Positions 35,137-44,735 are shown, counted from the first letter of the stretch. The stretch: DNA of 64,000 nucleotides from Lacinutrix algicola (GCF_001418085.1 NZ_LIQH01000040.1:186001-250000); one strand, 5' to 3'. Translations and numbers: made by a program. Notes: generated by a model from the sequence alone, not told the origin.

Positions 35137-35180
35137 AATAATATCTTGATTTTATTCAATACATAATCAGTTCGCTTGAG
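35123..35180 (-). promoter_or_regulatory. Candidate antiterminator pairing for the his attenuator
   Basis: CTCAAGCG (35180-35173, within leader codons ACT CAA GCG) can pair with CGTTTGAG (35130-35123), which is the 5' arm of the terminator; eight pairs with one G-U. A ribosome stalled on the His codons leaves this segment free, so the terminator is broken; a ribosome reaching the stop covers it. Confidence 0.7.
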
Positions 35181-35220
35181 TGCAAATATGAAAATGATGA
35201 TGTGATTGAATAAAGTTCAT
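35167..35220 (-). CDS. hisL: his operon leader peptide
   Basis: A 17-residue ORF reading MNFIQSHHHFHICTQAN with stop TGA; four of five consecutive residues 7-11 are His, all CAT. It lies in the 218-bp gap between the SPFH gene and hisG, immediately followed by the attenuator hairpin. The composition and position are those of a histidine attenuation leader, in which scarce charged tRNA-His stalls the ribosome at the CAT run. Confidence 0.88.
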   Translation of the reverse strand: MNFIQSHHHFHICTQAN

Positions 35221-35237
35221 TGCTTTTTTTCTGAGAA

Positions 35238-35270
35238 CAAATATTGTTAAAATAAATCTACAATTCCAAA
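35238..35270 (-). promoter_or_regulatory. Candidate his operon promoter
   Basis: On the minus strand TTTG (35270-35267) is followed after 21 nt by AATATTTG (35245-35238), matching the Bacteroidota layout TTTG-N19-21-TAnnTTTG at all but one position. It lies 18 bp upstream of the leader peptide start. Confidence 0.55.
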
Positions 35271-35324
35271 TCAATTGCAAGATTATTCTAAATTTTATGT
35301 TTTTATTAATAATTCAGGGTTAAA

Positions 35325-36137
35325 TTATTGATTCCCTAAAATTATAGGCATTCCACTATCTCCAGAACCAATGATAATAACCTTACTGTTAGGTGATTCA
35401 GATAATTTAACCGTAGCTTCAATACCTTTATCTTGTAAAATTTTATCTGTTAAAGATGCACTTAATATACGGTTAGACTCTGCTTTACCCTTAGCATCGA
35501 TAATCACTTTCTCTGCTTCTTTAGAAGCCGTTACTAATCTAAATTCGTACTCTAAAGATTCTTGCTCTTGCTTTAATTTACGCTCAATTGCTTCCTTAAT
35601 TGTTGGTGGCAATTTTACATCTTCAACTAAAACACGCTTAACATTTAAAAATTGTCCTTCTAACAACTTAGTTACTTCGTCTAAAATTTCTTGCTCAATT
35701 ACATCACGTTTACTAGAATACAATTGCTCTGGTGTATAACGTCCAACAACACTTCTTGCTGCTGCGTTTATTGCAGGATCTAATAATTCGCGTTCGTAAT
35801 CTTGTCCTTTAGTTTGAATTAACTTTCCTAAGTTTTCATATTCAGGCTCGTACCAAATAGTTCCGTTTACTTTAACCTCTAACCCATTTACAGATAATAC
35901 ATTCATTTCGTCTGAAATTGACTGCTGACGTACTTTACGCACAATCATATCATTCCAAGGTGCAACAATATGGAAACCTTCTCCGTATGTTTTCTCTGTA
36001 TTAATACCATCTCCTAAACGTTCGAAAATAACACCTCCCTCTCCAGGACCAATAGTTACTGCAGATTTTACTACTAAAAATAGCACTAATACTATTCCTA
36101 TAATTACAGGTAATCCTAATTTTGGTAATTTCTCCAT
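35325..36137 (-). CDS. SPFH/Band 7 (prohibitin-like) membrane protein
   Basis: 270 residues. One N-terminal membrane helix (about 9-28) is followed by the SPFH domain (GPGEGGVIFERLGDG to about 190), with the prohibitin-like FLNVKRVLVEDVKLPPTIKEAIERK, then a coiled-coil segment (QEQESLEYEFRLVTASKEAEK) and a C-terminal tail. Such proteins oligomerise on the membrane and scaffold proteases or lipid domains. It is the last gene of a run fabG, unknown, VWA, SPFH with gaps of about 20 bp. Confidence 0.9.
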   Translation of the reverse strand: MEKLPKLGLPVIIGIVLVLFLVVKSAVTIGPGEGGVIFERLGDGINTEKTYGEGFHIVAPWNDMIVRKVRQQSISDEMNVLSVNGLEVKVNGTIWYEPEYENLGKLIQTKGQDYERELLDPAINAAARSVVGRYTPEQLYSSKRDVIEQEILDEVTKLLEGQFLNVKRVLVEDVKLPPTIKEAIERKLKQEQESLEYEFRLVTASKEAEKVIIDAKGKAESNRILSASLTDKILQDKGIEATVKLSESPNSKVIIIGSGDSGMPIILGNQ

Positions 36138-36157
36138 TTTATCTTTTTTGTTATTAT

Positions 36158-38191
36158 TTATATTAATCCATTATATTTTCTCATAAACCACTCTATTGCA
36201 AGCGTTAATGCTATTAGCGCAAGAAGGTATTTCCAATCGATTAAAGGTACAATATTTTTACTGCTTTTTTGTATTGGTTTGTAACGTTCATCGTTAGATA
36301 ATTCTTCTATTAATGCTTCGTAATTATCAATAAAATAAATACTTCCGTTATTTTTACTTGCAATGGATTTTAATTTTGAAACATTAGCATTTAAAAACTG
36401 TTGTTCAATATTGTATTCTAATATTTTAAAATTACCTGATTTAGAAATATTTTCGCTTGTTGCTTTTACTGTAAAGGCATACTCTGAAGCTGGTAAAGTA
36501 CTTAAATCGACTTGATAATTATTGTTTTTTAAAATGAAAGGAATTGTTTTAGACGTCTTACTTATTTTGTCTGTTAAAATGATATTTAAACTCTCGTTAG
36601 CATCAAACTCGTAGTTTTTATTAAAAAACTGAGCAGACACTATTATATTACTACTACCTTGGTAAAACGATTGGTAATCTAGGTTTAATCTGTTTTTACG
36701 TTTATTAGAAGCTAAATACTGTATTAATTTTCCTGTAAAATTATCGAAAGCATTAAAACCATCTGTATTAATAAAACTTTGCGCTCTCCATTTCCAAAGG
36801 TTTTCTCCAAATAAAACAGCTTCTCTTCTTTCGTTAATTTCGAAAGTTGCCAAAAGTGGTTCTTCAGTATTTATAGATCCTACTTTTTTATAAAGAATAC
36901 TTTCAAAAGGAACCGAAAAAGTAGGCTCTCCAAAATTAGCAAGTAAAGGTGGAAATGATTCGAAATCTAAATCGTCCACAATAAACGAACTGTAATTTAC
37001 ATTTAATACTGGCTGGTAATCTTCAGTTTGAGAAGTGATATCGTGTTGGTAGTACTCGCTTACAGAATTCAAAAAATTGAAGTCCGTTTTAGGTCCTGCA
37101 ATTACGAATTTGTTTTTATTTTGAAGCTTTAAAGCATCGAAAACAGTCTTAAATGAATTATTTGGATTAAATAAGACAACCAATTGCAAATCATTTAATT
37201 GACTAACAACTTCTTGTGGATTCAAGAATACCACTTCACGTTGCTCGTTAGTTTCAATACTCTTTTTAAGCATGCCTAAATCTGGATGTAAAACCGAGCT
37301 TACAATAGCTACTTTTGTTTTTTCATCTACTACTTCAACAGCAAAATTCTTAGAATTATTTACTTTATTTTTTTCTGTCGCAATAGGAATTAAAGATGCT
37401 CTGTAACTTTTTACGCCAACACTATTTGCTGGTAAAGTGAAGTTTAAAATTTTAGAATTATCCGTTTCCGAAAAACTTAAATTCTTAGAATACACTGTGT
37501 TTTTTCCTGATGTTACAACAAACTTTGTACTTACATTTTCGTCTCCATTATACACTAAAATAGCTTCTATAGGAAACTTATTCTTCAAGAACGCATACTT
37601 ATTAACGTTAAGTTGCTTTAGTTTTAAATCGGAATAACGCGTGGTATCACCAACAATTATTGGGTAAATAGGCTGATTATATTTGTTAGCAGCATATTCG
37701 TAATCGTTTCCATAGGTTTGATTACCATCACTTATAATAATGGCTGGAGAAACTGTTCTTTTATAAACTTGACCTAACTCCTTAAAAGCCTTATCTATAT
37801 TGGTTTGATGCTCTGTAAATGACAATGAATCTATAGTGTTAAGCGTGTTTCCGAAGGAAAAGACATCTATATTAAACTTATCTTGTAGTGTTTTGTTACT
37901 TTGAATGCTTTGTAAAATAGTAGTAACATTCTCTTCTTGGTTTAAATACTTAATAGAGTTAGAATTATCTACAGCTAATACTAAATTTGGTTTTTCGTTA
38001 TAAACCTTAACCTGTTCGAACTTAGGATTGATAAGCAATAATAAAACTCCGAAAATGGTTAAAAAACGAAAAAAATCAAAAAGTGCATTCTTTTTAGATG
38101 CACCTTTTGCTTTGTATTTATATTGGAACAATGCTAGTAAAATCGATACAACTCCAGCAAGTATAATGTATAAAATATTTTCTGTTGACAA
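36158..38191 (-). CDS. Membrane protein with VWA (von Willebrand A) domain
   Basis: 677 residues. Two helices at about 5-24 and 42-54, then a periplasmic or lumenal region, then a final helix at about 655-671 (IDWKYLLALIALTLAIEW). A MIDAS-type DxSxS (DNSNS, 75-79) and IIISDGNQT indicate a metal-binding VWA fold. The long middle region (about 200-640) is beta-rich and not recognised. The topology resembles BatA/BatB-type aerotolerance proteins or BatD-like partners, but a specific role is not supported. It is cotranscribed with fabG and the SPFH gene. Confidence 0.75.
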   Translation of the reverse strand: MSTENILYIILAGVVSILLALFQYKYKAKGASKKNALFDFFRFLTIFGVLLLLINPKFEQVKVYNEKPNLVLAVDNSNSIKYLNQEENVTTILQSIQSNKTLQDKFNIDVFSFGNTLNTIDSLSFTEHQTNIDKAFKELGQVYKRTVSPAIIISDGNQTYGNDYEYAANKYNQPIYPIIVGDTTRYSDLKLKQLNVNKYAFLKNKFPIEAILVYNGDENVSTKFVVTSGKNTVYSKNLSFSETDNSKILNFTLPANSVGVKSYRASLIPIATEKNKVNNSKNFAVEVVDEKTKVAIVSSVLHPDLGMLKKSIETNEQREVVFLNPQEVVSQLNDLQLVVLFNPNNSFKTVFDALKLQNKNKFVIAGPKTDFNFLNSVSEYYQHDITSQTEDYQPVLNVNYSSFIVDDLDFESFPPLLANFGEPTFSVPFESILYKKVGSINTEEPLLATFEINERREAVLFGENLWKWRAQSFINTDGFNAFDNFTGKLIQYLASNKRKNRLNLDYQSFYQGSSNIIVSAQFFNKNYEFDANESLNIILTDKISKTSKTIPFILKNNNYQVDLSTLPASEYAFTVKATSENISKSGNFKILEYNIEQQFLNANVSKLKSIASKNNGSIYFIDNYEALIEELSNDERYKPIQKSSKNIVPLIDWKYLLALIALTLAIEWFMRKYNGLI

Positions 38192-38214
38192 TGTTATATG
38201 TAGTATTTACAAAA

Positions 38215-39249
38215 TTACTTTTTTAGTGCTTTCTTAATTTTGCTATTAATATCCTTAATATGTCTTGATTTTAAATTATATGAAGACAACATTCCTGCTA
38301 CATAATTTCTGTAAACAATTTCACCTGTTTTAGAATTGACTATATGTACAAATTTTTGAGAATTAACTCTAACATATCGAAGATAATAGAACTCTTCTCC
38401 TGCTAATATTCTTCTATCTATTTCTTTTTCATCTTGGAATTCAAATTTATGGTCGTAGTTTTCAAATACTTCTGTAAACTTATCTTCATCCTTTTCAGAA
38501 CTCATTTTCCAAGGATTATATTTAATCAAATGGTAGTTAGGAATATACAACGTTTTTTTAGCCAGTTTTTTTAATTCTGGTAAGAAATCATTTTCATACA
38601 TCCAATACTCTTCACCTTCTTTTAATTGGTTATTTACTTTTTGAAAATAGTTTTTTAAAAAGCCAGACTTATAGTTATAAAAAACATCTTTACTATAAAT
38701 AGTATCCATAATCACAGAAGACTCAGATTTTAAAGCTGTTGGTAAAAAAGTGTCTTTTGGAAACAAATCTACTCTTGCTAATTTTTCTTTATTAGCTTCA
38801 AAAGTTTTCTCATACTTTTTTTTATACCTCCAACTACTTTTATCTAATTTACTTAAACCTTCTTTTAAACCTTCTCCATCAAGCATAAAAAAGTTTATAT
38901 AAATATATAAATACTCTAATTCTGCTCCAGATTCCATTGTTTTAGTTACATGATAGCCTTCTAAATTCGCGAAAGAATAATTAGCTTCTGTATAATCTAA
39001 CAAATTAAAATCTTTACGATAGATTAATTTATAAGGTGTAATACTCCAAGAGTCGTCTAATATTTTTTTATAATCATTAATATCAATAACATCAGACAAT
39101 ACAAAAATAGTTTCAGTTCCTTTAAACTTAGCGAGACGTTCTTTTGGAAATTTTTTAGACTTCCCAACATGTCTTGGACCAACACTTACTTGCGCGCTCA
39201 AAACAGAAAATAAAAGAAAACCTAATAATAGTAGAGAGATTTTTTTCAT
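38215..39249 (-). CDS. Secreted protein of unknown function (344 aa)
   Basis: 344 residues with a signal peptide ending VLSAQ (about 20). The mature part is rich in Lys, Tyr, Glu and Asp, with alternating helical and beta stretches and no cysteine. I recognise no domain. It sits between fabG and the VWA gene in a tight gene run (gaps of 21 and 23 bp), so an envelope-related role is plausible but unsupported. Confidence 0.72.
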   Translation of the reverse strand: MKKISLLLLGFLLFSVLSAQVSVGPRHVGKSKKFPKERLAKFKGTETIFVLSDVIDINDYKKILDDSWSITPYKLIYRKDFNLLDYTEANYSFANLEGYHVTKTMESGAELEYLYIYINFFMLDGEGLKEGLSKLDKSSWRYKKKYEKTFEANKEKLARVDLFPKDTFLPTALKSESSVIMDTIYSKDVFYNYKSGFLKNYFQKVNNQLKEGEEYWMYENDFLPELKKLAKKTLYIPNYHLIKYNPWKMSSEKDEDKFTEVFENYDHKFEFQDEKEIDRRILAGEEFYYLRYVRVNSQKFVHIVNSKTGEIVYRNYVAGMLSSYNLKSRHIKDINSKIKKALKK

Positions 39250-39270
39250 AATTATAATAAGATACTATTA

Positions 39271-40017
39271 TTATGTTAACATTCCACCATCAACATTAAT
39301 AGTCTGTCCTGTAACATAAGCAGACATGTCACTAGCTAAAAACACACATACATTTGCGATATCTTCTGGTGTACCACCTCTTTTTAAAGGAATAGCATTA
39401 CGCCATGATTTTACTGTTTCTTCATCTAACTTTGCAGTCATTTCAGTTTCAATAAAACCTGGAGCGATTACGTTACTTCTAATATTTCTTGATCCTAATT
39501 CTAAAGCTACAGATTTAGAAAAACCAATAATACCAGCTTTAGATGCTGCATAATTTGTTTGTCCGGCGTTTCCTTTTACACCAACAACAGAACTCATATT
39601 AATTATAGAACCTTTACGTTGCTTAAGCATAGTGCGCTGTACGGCTTTTGTCATGTTGAAAACAGATTTAAGGTTTACCTCGATTACTTTATCGAAGTCT
39701 GCCTCACCCATTCTCATTAATAAATTATCTTTTGTAATTCCTGCGTTATTAATTAAAATATCGATGCTTCCAAACTCTGCTAAAACATCTTCAGCTAATT
39801 TTTGAGATTCATCAAAATTTGCCGCATTACTTTTATATCCTTTTGCTTTAACACCCAAAGCGTTTAATTCTTTTTCTAATGCGTTAGCTGCTTCTACAGA
39901 AGAACTGTAAGTAAATGCAACATTTGCGCCTTGTTGTGCAAATACCTCTGCGATACCCTTTCCAATACCTCTACTTGCTCCTGTAATTATAGCTGTTTTA
40001 CCTTCTAAAAGTTTCAT
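39271..40017 (-). CDS. fabG: 3-oxoacyl-[acyl-carrier-protein] reductase
   Basis: 248 residues, short-chain dehydrogenase fold. TGASRGIGKGIAE (12-24) binds NADPH; NNAGITKDN and the Ser-Tyr-Lys triad in NMSSVVGV and NYAASKAG are intact; the C-terminus GQTINVDGGM is typical FabG. It reduces 3-oxoacyl-ACP in fatty acid elongation. A consensus -7 box lies 58 bp upstream, and it leads a gene run continuing through the VWA and SPFH genes. Confidence 0.94.
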   Translation of the reverse strand: MKLLEGKTAIITGASRGIGKGIAEVFAQQGANVAFTYSSSVEAANALEKELNALGVKAKGYKSNAANFDESQKLAEDVLAEFGSIDILINNAGITKDNLLMRMGEADFDKVIEVNLKSVFNMTKAVQRTMLKQRKGSIINMSSVVGVKGNAGQTNYAASKAGIIGFSKSVALELGSRNIRSNVIAPGFIETEMTAKLDEETVKSWRNAIPLKRGGTPEDIANVCVFLASDMSAYVTGQTINVDGGMLT

Positions 40018-40074
40018 AAAAAATGGTTTAATTCTATTTTCCGATGGTTTTCGGAGTTTTAATTTTTAGTATTT

Positions 40075-40082
40075 CAAATATA
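40075..40082 (-). promoter_or_regulatory. -7 promoter box (TATATTTG) for the fabG gene run
   Basis: The minus strand reads TATATTTG, an exact TAnnTTTG match, 58 bp upstream of the fabG ATG and just past the terminator at 40109-40142. Confidence 0.5.
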
Positions 40083-40108
40083 GTAATTACTATGTTCTTC
40101 AGAATAAA

Positions 40109-40142
40109 AAAACCTCACAAATTAAAGTATTTGTGAGGTTTT
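40109..40142 (-). terminator. Terminator of the M16 peptidase gene
   Basis: AAAACCTCACAAA and TTTGTGAGGTTTT form a 13-bp stem, followed on the minus strand by a T-run. It lies 40 bp past the M16 stop. Confidence 0.88.
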
Positions 40143-40150
40143 AATAATGA

Positions 40151-40171
40151 ATTCTTGCATGCGCAAGACTC
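40151..40171. repeat. REP-like palindrome 3' of the M16 gene
   Basis: ATTCTTGCATGCGCAAGA forms the stem TCTTGC/GCAAGA and resembles the his-gap elements, though without the ATGACAAAA tail. Confidence 0.45.
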
Positions 40172-40181
40172 TTAAGATTTC

Positions 40182-43151
40182 TTACATCTTAACGTCTTCT
40201 GCTTTTTCATAATTAAATAAATGATCGACATCCATTTCTTGTACTTCACCTAATTTCTCAAGTGCTTTAAAATCAATATCTTTTTTATTTCCAATAACCA
40301 TAACATTATAATCTTCTCCTTTAATGTTTTTGTTGAAGAAATCACGCAAATCTGCCATTGTCATGTTTTGAATAGCATTATACATTTCTTCACGATTATC
40401 GTTATCTATTCCTAATTTTTGAAGTCTTTCGTAACTCCAGAAAATATTAGACTTAGTAATACGCTGTGCTGCTAATTTCTTTAATGTTGCTTCTTTTGCT
40501 GCATTAAATTGTTCTTCAGCTTCAGGCATATCACTCATTAAATCCATCATCGCTTCTACCGCTTGAGGCATTTTATTTGCTTGCGTTCCAATGTAAGCCA
40601 TCACGTAATTAGAATCATCTTTTTTACGCGCTGTAGAGTAATTAGACCATGCAGAGTATGCTAAAGATTTAGACTCACGAATTTCTTGAAATACAATTGA
40701 AGATAAACCACCTCCAAAATAAGTGTTAAACAATGTAGAAGCTGCCATGTTTTCTGCTTTAAAAGGTTCTCCTTTTGCTAAAAACATCATTTCACTTTGT
40801 ACCATATCGTAATCTACAAAATATACGTTACCACCAGTCTCCTTTTCTTCGTAAACCGTAGCTTCCGGGTATTCTTCTAGTTTTTCTGGTACTTTATGGA
40901 AAGTATTTAAAGCCGAAACTGCTCCATCTACATCTTTTCCATAATAGAAAACACGTTGGTTATAGTTTTTTAGATTCTTAGTTAAATCTACAAGCTCTTG
41001 AGGATCTATTTTCTCTAATTCGCTAACAGAAATAATATTTCTTAGCCTTGAATTTTCTCCATATTTAGCATAATTCAATAAACCAGAACGTAAAATACTA
41101 CCTTTACTTGTTTTGTTATTTTGTCTTCCTTTACCAATTGACTCAACATACTTACCATAAGCCTCTTTATTTGGTACAGCATTTTCCCAAAGGTGTTCTA
41201 ATAATTCTAATCCTTTTGGTAAGTTTTCTTTTAATCCGCTTAAACCAACAAACGTTTGCTCACCTCCAGTGTTTACAGAATAATCAATTCCTAACTTGTA
41301 GAATTCTTTCTTTAAAGCTTCAGCTGAATACTTCTCAGTTCCTAAATACTCTAAGTAACCAACTGCTAAACCTAATTTTTTATCACTATCACTTCCCATA
41401 TCGAAAATGATATTCATAGTAAACAAATCGTTAGTTTCATTTTCAATATATGAAACACTTAGACCACTGTTTGTTTTCTTTTCTTTTATAGCTGTAGCAT
41501 AATCAACATATAAAGGTGCTAATGGTTTAGACGTTTTTGCATTAAATGCTTTTATGTAATCTGAAGATTGGTCTCTATTAAGTTTAACCGGAGTTATACC
41601 TGGATTAGATACTTTTACAATATTGTTATCTTCACCTTTACGCTTATATGTAACTACGTAGTTGTCTTTATAGAACGTGTTTGCGAAATCTACTAATTCT
41701 TGTTTAGTAATTTTCTTTAAATCGTTTAAGAAACTTACTTTATCATTCCAATCTACTCTATGAATAAAAGCATCATAATATGCTGAAGCTAATGCTGTGC
41801 TATTTTCGTATTCTTGAAGTTGTGATTTTTTAAGATCGTTAATTACAGCTTCAATCATCCAATCTTCAAACTCACCTTTTTTAAGTTTTTCAATTTGACC
41901 TAAAATTAATTCTTTAACTTCATCAAGAGATTGTCCTTCTTTTGGTGAACCTGAAAAACTATGGTAACCATAATCGTTTAAAAAAGTCGGACTACAACCT
42001 GCTCTTTGCACTAGTTGTTTCTGATTTAAGTTTAAATCGATTAATCCAGCATTCCCATTAGCTAAAATCATATCGCATAGCGTTACTAATTTTTCTTCTT
42101 TAGTATTTACTGCTGCAGATCTGTATGCTATAGAAACACTCTCTGATGTTGGACCAAAAACCTCTGTAGTTAATACTTGAGTAATTGGTTGCTCCTTTGG
42201 TAATGTAGGATGTGTTACTTCTTTACGTTTTAATTTTCCGAAAGTTGCTTCAACTTCTTTAATTGTAGCATCGAAATCTAAATCTCCAACTAATACCATT
42301 GCCATATTGTTAGGCACGTAATATTTATCGAAATAGTTATTAATATCAACTAAAGAAGGATTTTTTAAATGCTCTGCCGTACCAATAGTTTTTTGCTGAC
42401 CATAAGGATGGTTAGGAAATAAACCATCTAACATTGCAGCATAACGCTTTCTTCCATCGTTATCTTGACCTCTATTAAATTCTTCGAAAACTGCTTCTAA
42501 TTCTGTATGAAATAAACGCAATACTAATTGACCAAAACGCTCCTCTTCTAACGCTAACCATTTACTAAGTTCGTTTGCTGGAATTTTATTTTTATAAACA
42601 GTCTCTTCGTACCAAGTATGCGCATTCGTTCCTGTTGCACCAAGAGAACTCGTCATTTTATCATACTCATTTGCTACAGAATAGTTAGATGCCTCTAAAG
42701 ACACTTTATCTATCTCGCGGTATAATGCAATTTTTTTATCTGGATCTTGCTCTGCTCTGTGTTGTTCGTATAAATCTGAAATTTTATCTAAATAGACTTT
42801 TTCTTTCTCGTAATCTATAGTCCCAATTTCATCTGTACCTTTAAAAACCATGTGTTCAAGGTAGTGTGCTAAACCTGTAGATTCTTTAGGGTCGTAGTTA
42901 GAACCTGCTCTTACTGCAATGTAAGTTTGTATTTTTGGCTCGTCTGTATTTTTACTCATATATACTTTAAGACCATTATCTAAAGTATACAAACGTAATC
43001 CGGTTGGATCATTTTCAACGGTTTCGTATGCAAATCCGTTAGCATCTTTCTGACTTTCTACAGCGTAAGTCATTGTTTTGTTGTCTTCTTTTTTACAACT
43101 GTAGACTAAAGCTACAAGTAAAAGAATAACAACCAATCTTAAATTTCTCAT
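40182..43151 (-). CDS. M16-family zinc metallopeptidase, lipoprotein
   Basis: 989 residues. The lipoprotein leader ends at Cys19 (LVYSC). The catalytic M16 motif HYLEH is at 96-100, with the accessory Glu in the AVFEEFNRG region (near 212). The second, inactive M16 unit covers the C-terminal half. It is longer than the M16 protein at 16752 and has a helical insert after the active site, close to the pitrilysin/insulinase class. The likely role is envelope peptide degradation. Monocistronic: hairpins lie on both sides. Confidence 0.9.
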   Translation of the reverse strand: MRNLRLVVILLLVALVYSCKKEDNKTMTYAVESQKDANGFAYETVENDPTGLRLYTLDNGLKVYMSKNTDEPKIQTYIAVRAGSNYDPKESTGLAHYLEHMVFKGTDEIGTIDYEKEKVYLDKISDLYEQHRAEQDPDKKIALYREIDKVSLEASNYSVANEYDKMTSSLGATGTNAHTWYEETVYKNKIPANELSKWLALEEERFGQLVLRLFHTELEAVFEEFNRGQDNDGRKRYAAMLDGLFPNHPYGQQKTIGTAEHLKNPSLVDINNYFDKYYVPNNMAMVLVGDLDFDATIKEVEATFGKLKRKEVTHPTLPKEQPITQVLTTEVFGPTSESVSIAYRSAAVNTKEEKLVTLCDMILANGNAGLIDLNLNQKQLVQRAGCSPTFLNDYGYHSFSGSPKEGQSLDEVKELILGQIEKLKKGEFEDWMIEAVINDLKKSQLQEYENSTALASAYYDAFIHRVDWNDKVSFLNDLKKITKQELVDFANTFYKDNYVVTYKRKGEDNNIVKVSNPGITPVKLNRDQSSDYIKAFNAKTSKPLAPLYVDYATAIKEKKTNSGLSVSYIENETNDLFTMNIIFDMGSDSDKKLGLAVGYLEYLGTEKYSAEALKKEFYKLGIDYSVNTGGEQTFVGLSGLKENLPKGLELLEHLWENAVPNKEAYGKYVESIGKGRQNNKTSKGSILRSGLLNYAKYGENSRLRNIISVSELEKIDPQELVDLTKNLKNYNQRVFYYGKDVDGAVSALNTFHKVPEKLEEYPEATVYEEKETGGNVYFVDYDMVQSEMMFLAKGEPFKAENMAASTLFNTYFGGGLSSIVFQEIRESKSLAYSAWSNYSTARKKDDSNYVMAYIGTQANKMPQAVEAMMDLMSDMPEAEEQFNAAKEATLKKLAAQRITKSNIFWSYERLQKLGIDNDNREEMYNAIQNMTMADLRDFFNKNIKGEDYNVMVIGNKKDIDFKALEKLGEVQEMDVDHLFNYEKAEDVKM

Positions 43152-43240
43152 TGTAAAGGTTTTTGGTTGATTGTGTTAATATTTATTATTAAAATGAACT
43201 TGGGATACGTTATAAAACACAATGATGCTATAAAACGAAA

Positions 43241-43273
43241 AAGTTCGTTAGCTAATGTACAGCCAACGAACTT
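43241..43273 (-). terminator. Terminator of sucD
   Basis: AAGTTCGTTAGCT and AGCCAACGAACTT form a 13-bp stem with one G-U pair, followed on the minus strand by TTTTTCGTTTT. It lies 68 bp past the sucD stop. Confidence 0.8.
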
Positions 43274-43340
43274 ATAACGTTATTATATTATAAATATTTT
43301 AACAGAATTTAACTGTTAAAATACTGAACTACTAAAAGTC

Positions 43341-44213
43341 TTATCCTAAAACTTCTTTCACTTTTTTACCAATCTCTGCAGGAGAATCTACAACGTGAAT
43401 TCCACATTCTCTCATAATAGCTTTTTTAGCCTGAGCAGTATCATCACTTCCTCCAACAATTGCTCCAGCATGTCCCATAGTACGACCTGCAGGTGCAGTT
43501 TCACCAGCGATAAAACCAATAACTGGTTTTTTAGATCCACTAGCTTTATACCAGTTAGCAGCATCTGCTTCTAATTGACCACCTATTTCACCAATCATCA
43601 CTACACATTCAGTTTCTGGATCGTTAATTAATAACTCAACAGCTTCTTTAGTAGTAGTTCCAATAATTGGATCCCCACCAATACCAATTGCAGTAGTAAT
43701 ACCTAAACCTTGTTTTACAACCTGGTCTGCAGCTTCGTAAGTTAATGTTCCTGATTTAGAAACAATACCTACAGTACCTTTTTTGAAAACGAAACCTGGC
43801 ATAATACCAACTTTAGCTTCTCCTGGAGTAATAACTCCTGGACAGTTAGGTCCAACTAATCTACACTCTTTACCTTTAATATAATCTGATGCTTTGATCA
43901 TGTCTGCAACAGGAATACCTTCAGTAATACAAATAATTACTTTAATTCCTGCATCTGCAGCTTCCATAATAGCATCTGCTGCAAAAGCAGGTGGTACAAA
44001 AATAATTGTTGTATCTGCTCCAACTTTAACAACAGCTTCTTCAACTGTATTAAAAACTGGTCTATCTAAATGTGTTTGTCCTCCTTTTCCTGGAGTAACA
44101 CCACCAACAACATTTGTTCCGTACTCAATCATTTGTCCAGCGTGAAATGTTCCTTCACTACCAGTAAATCCTTGAACTATAATTTTTGAATCTTTGTTTA
44201 CTAAAACGCTCAT
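43341..44213 (-). CDS. sucD: Succinate-CoA ligase (ADP-forming), alpha subunit
   Basis: 290 residues. CoA-binding [15 protein letters not shown] near the N-terminus, [17 protein letters not shown] in the middle, and the phosphohistidine loop [13 protein letters not shown] are intact. It works in the TCA cycle with SucC, which is not in this window. A -7 box and a small hairpin lie in its 118-bp upstream region, so it can be expressed apart from the lipid A genes upstream. Confidence 0.96.
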   Translation of the reverse strand: MSVLVNKDSKIIVQGFTGSEGTFHAGQMIEYGTNVVGGVTPGKGGQTHLDRPVFNTVEEAVVKVGADTTIIFVPPAFAADAIMEAADAGIKVIICITEGIPVADMIKASDYIKGKECRLVGPNCPGVITPGEAKVGIMPGFVFKKGTVGIVSKSGTLTYEAADQVVKQGLGITTAIGIGGDPIIGTTTKEAVELLINDPETECVVMIGEIGGQLEADAANWYKASGSKKPVIGFIAGETAPAGRTMGHAGAIVGGSDDTAQAKKAIMRECGIHVVDSPAEIGKKVKEVLG

Positions 44214-44247
44214 TTGTATGTTTTTTGTCCCATTGTCTTTTCAGACA

Positions 44248-44262
44248 TTTCCCAAAGGGAAA
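44248..44262. promoter_or_regulatory. Small palindrome in the sucD 5' leader
   Basis: TTTCCC AAA GGGAAA is a 6-bp inverted repeat about 35 bp upstream of the sucD ATG, downstream of the -7 box. It could be an operator or a leader hairpin. Confidence 0.35.
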
Positions 44263-44293
44263 CAAAAATGGAGTTGTTTTTATTTATCTGCCA

Positions 44294-44301
44294 CAAAAGT
44301 A
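44294..44301 (-). promoter_or_regulatory. -7 promoter box (TACTTTTG) for sucD
   Basis: The minus strand reads TACTTTTG, an exact TAnnTTTG match, about 81 bp upstream of the sucD start. Confidence 0.45.
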
Positions 44302-44330
44302 AGTTTTTGATAGCTATTTTTTAAATGTAT

Positions 44331-44735
44331 TTAAATTTTTATTTCAGAAAAAGTAGTTAAATTTTCTACGCTTTCATCTAATCTCTGACTAATCTCATAA
44401 CCTCTATACATTTTACCGTCTTTTACTTCCCATATTGAGATAAAATGCGCCAAAGGCTCTTCTTTAAAAGGTCTTTCTATTGTTGTACAATAAATAGTAT
44501 ATCTAGCAGTAACAGTATCTCCATCTTCTAAAAGGTGACTTAACCTATAAGCAAATGACAAATAAGATTCTTTAACTCCTTGAAGTTTCTCTAATATTCC
44601 ATCTTTATTTAACGTTGTAAAACCCTGACTGCTATTCCAATGTAAAACACAATCTTCATGAAACATGCTGATTATATCTTCATCTTTAGCTAAATTAGAA
44701 TCATAAAACGCTTTAACAACTTTTTTAGCAGACAT
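44331..44735 (-). CDS. NTF2-like (SnoaL-type) protein
   Basis: 134 residues with the NTF2-like cone fold: an N-terminal helix (KKVVKAFYDSNLAKDEDIISMF), HEDCVLHWN, then strands TVTARYTIYC and HFISIWEVKDGKMYRGYEI. No catalytic set can be assigned. Its ATG directly follows the stop of the LpxD-like gene with no spacer, so it is translated from the same message. Why it is with lipid A genes is not known. Confidence 0.82.
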   Translation of the reverse strand: MSAKKVVKAFYDSNLAKDEDIISMFHEDCVLHWNSSQGFTTLNKDGILEKLQGVKESYLSFAYRLSHLLEDGDTVTARYTIYCTTIERPFKEEPLAHFISIWEVKDGKMYRGYEISQRLDESVENLTTFSEIKI

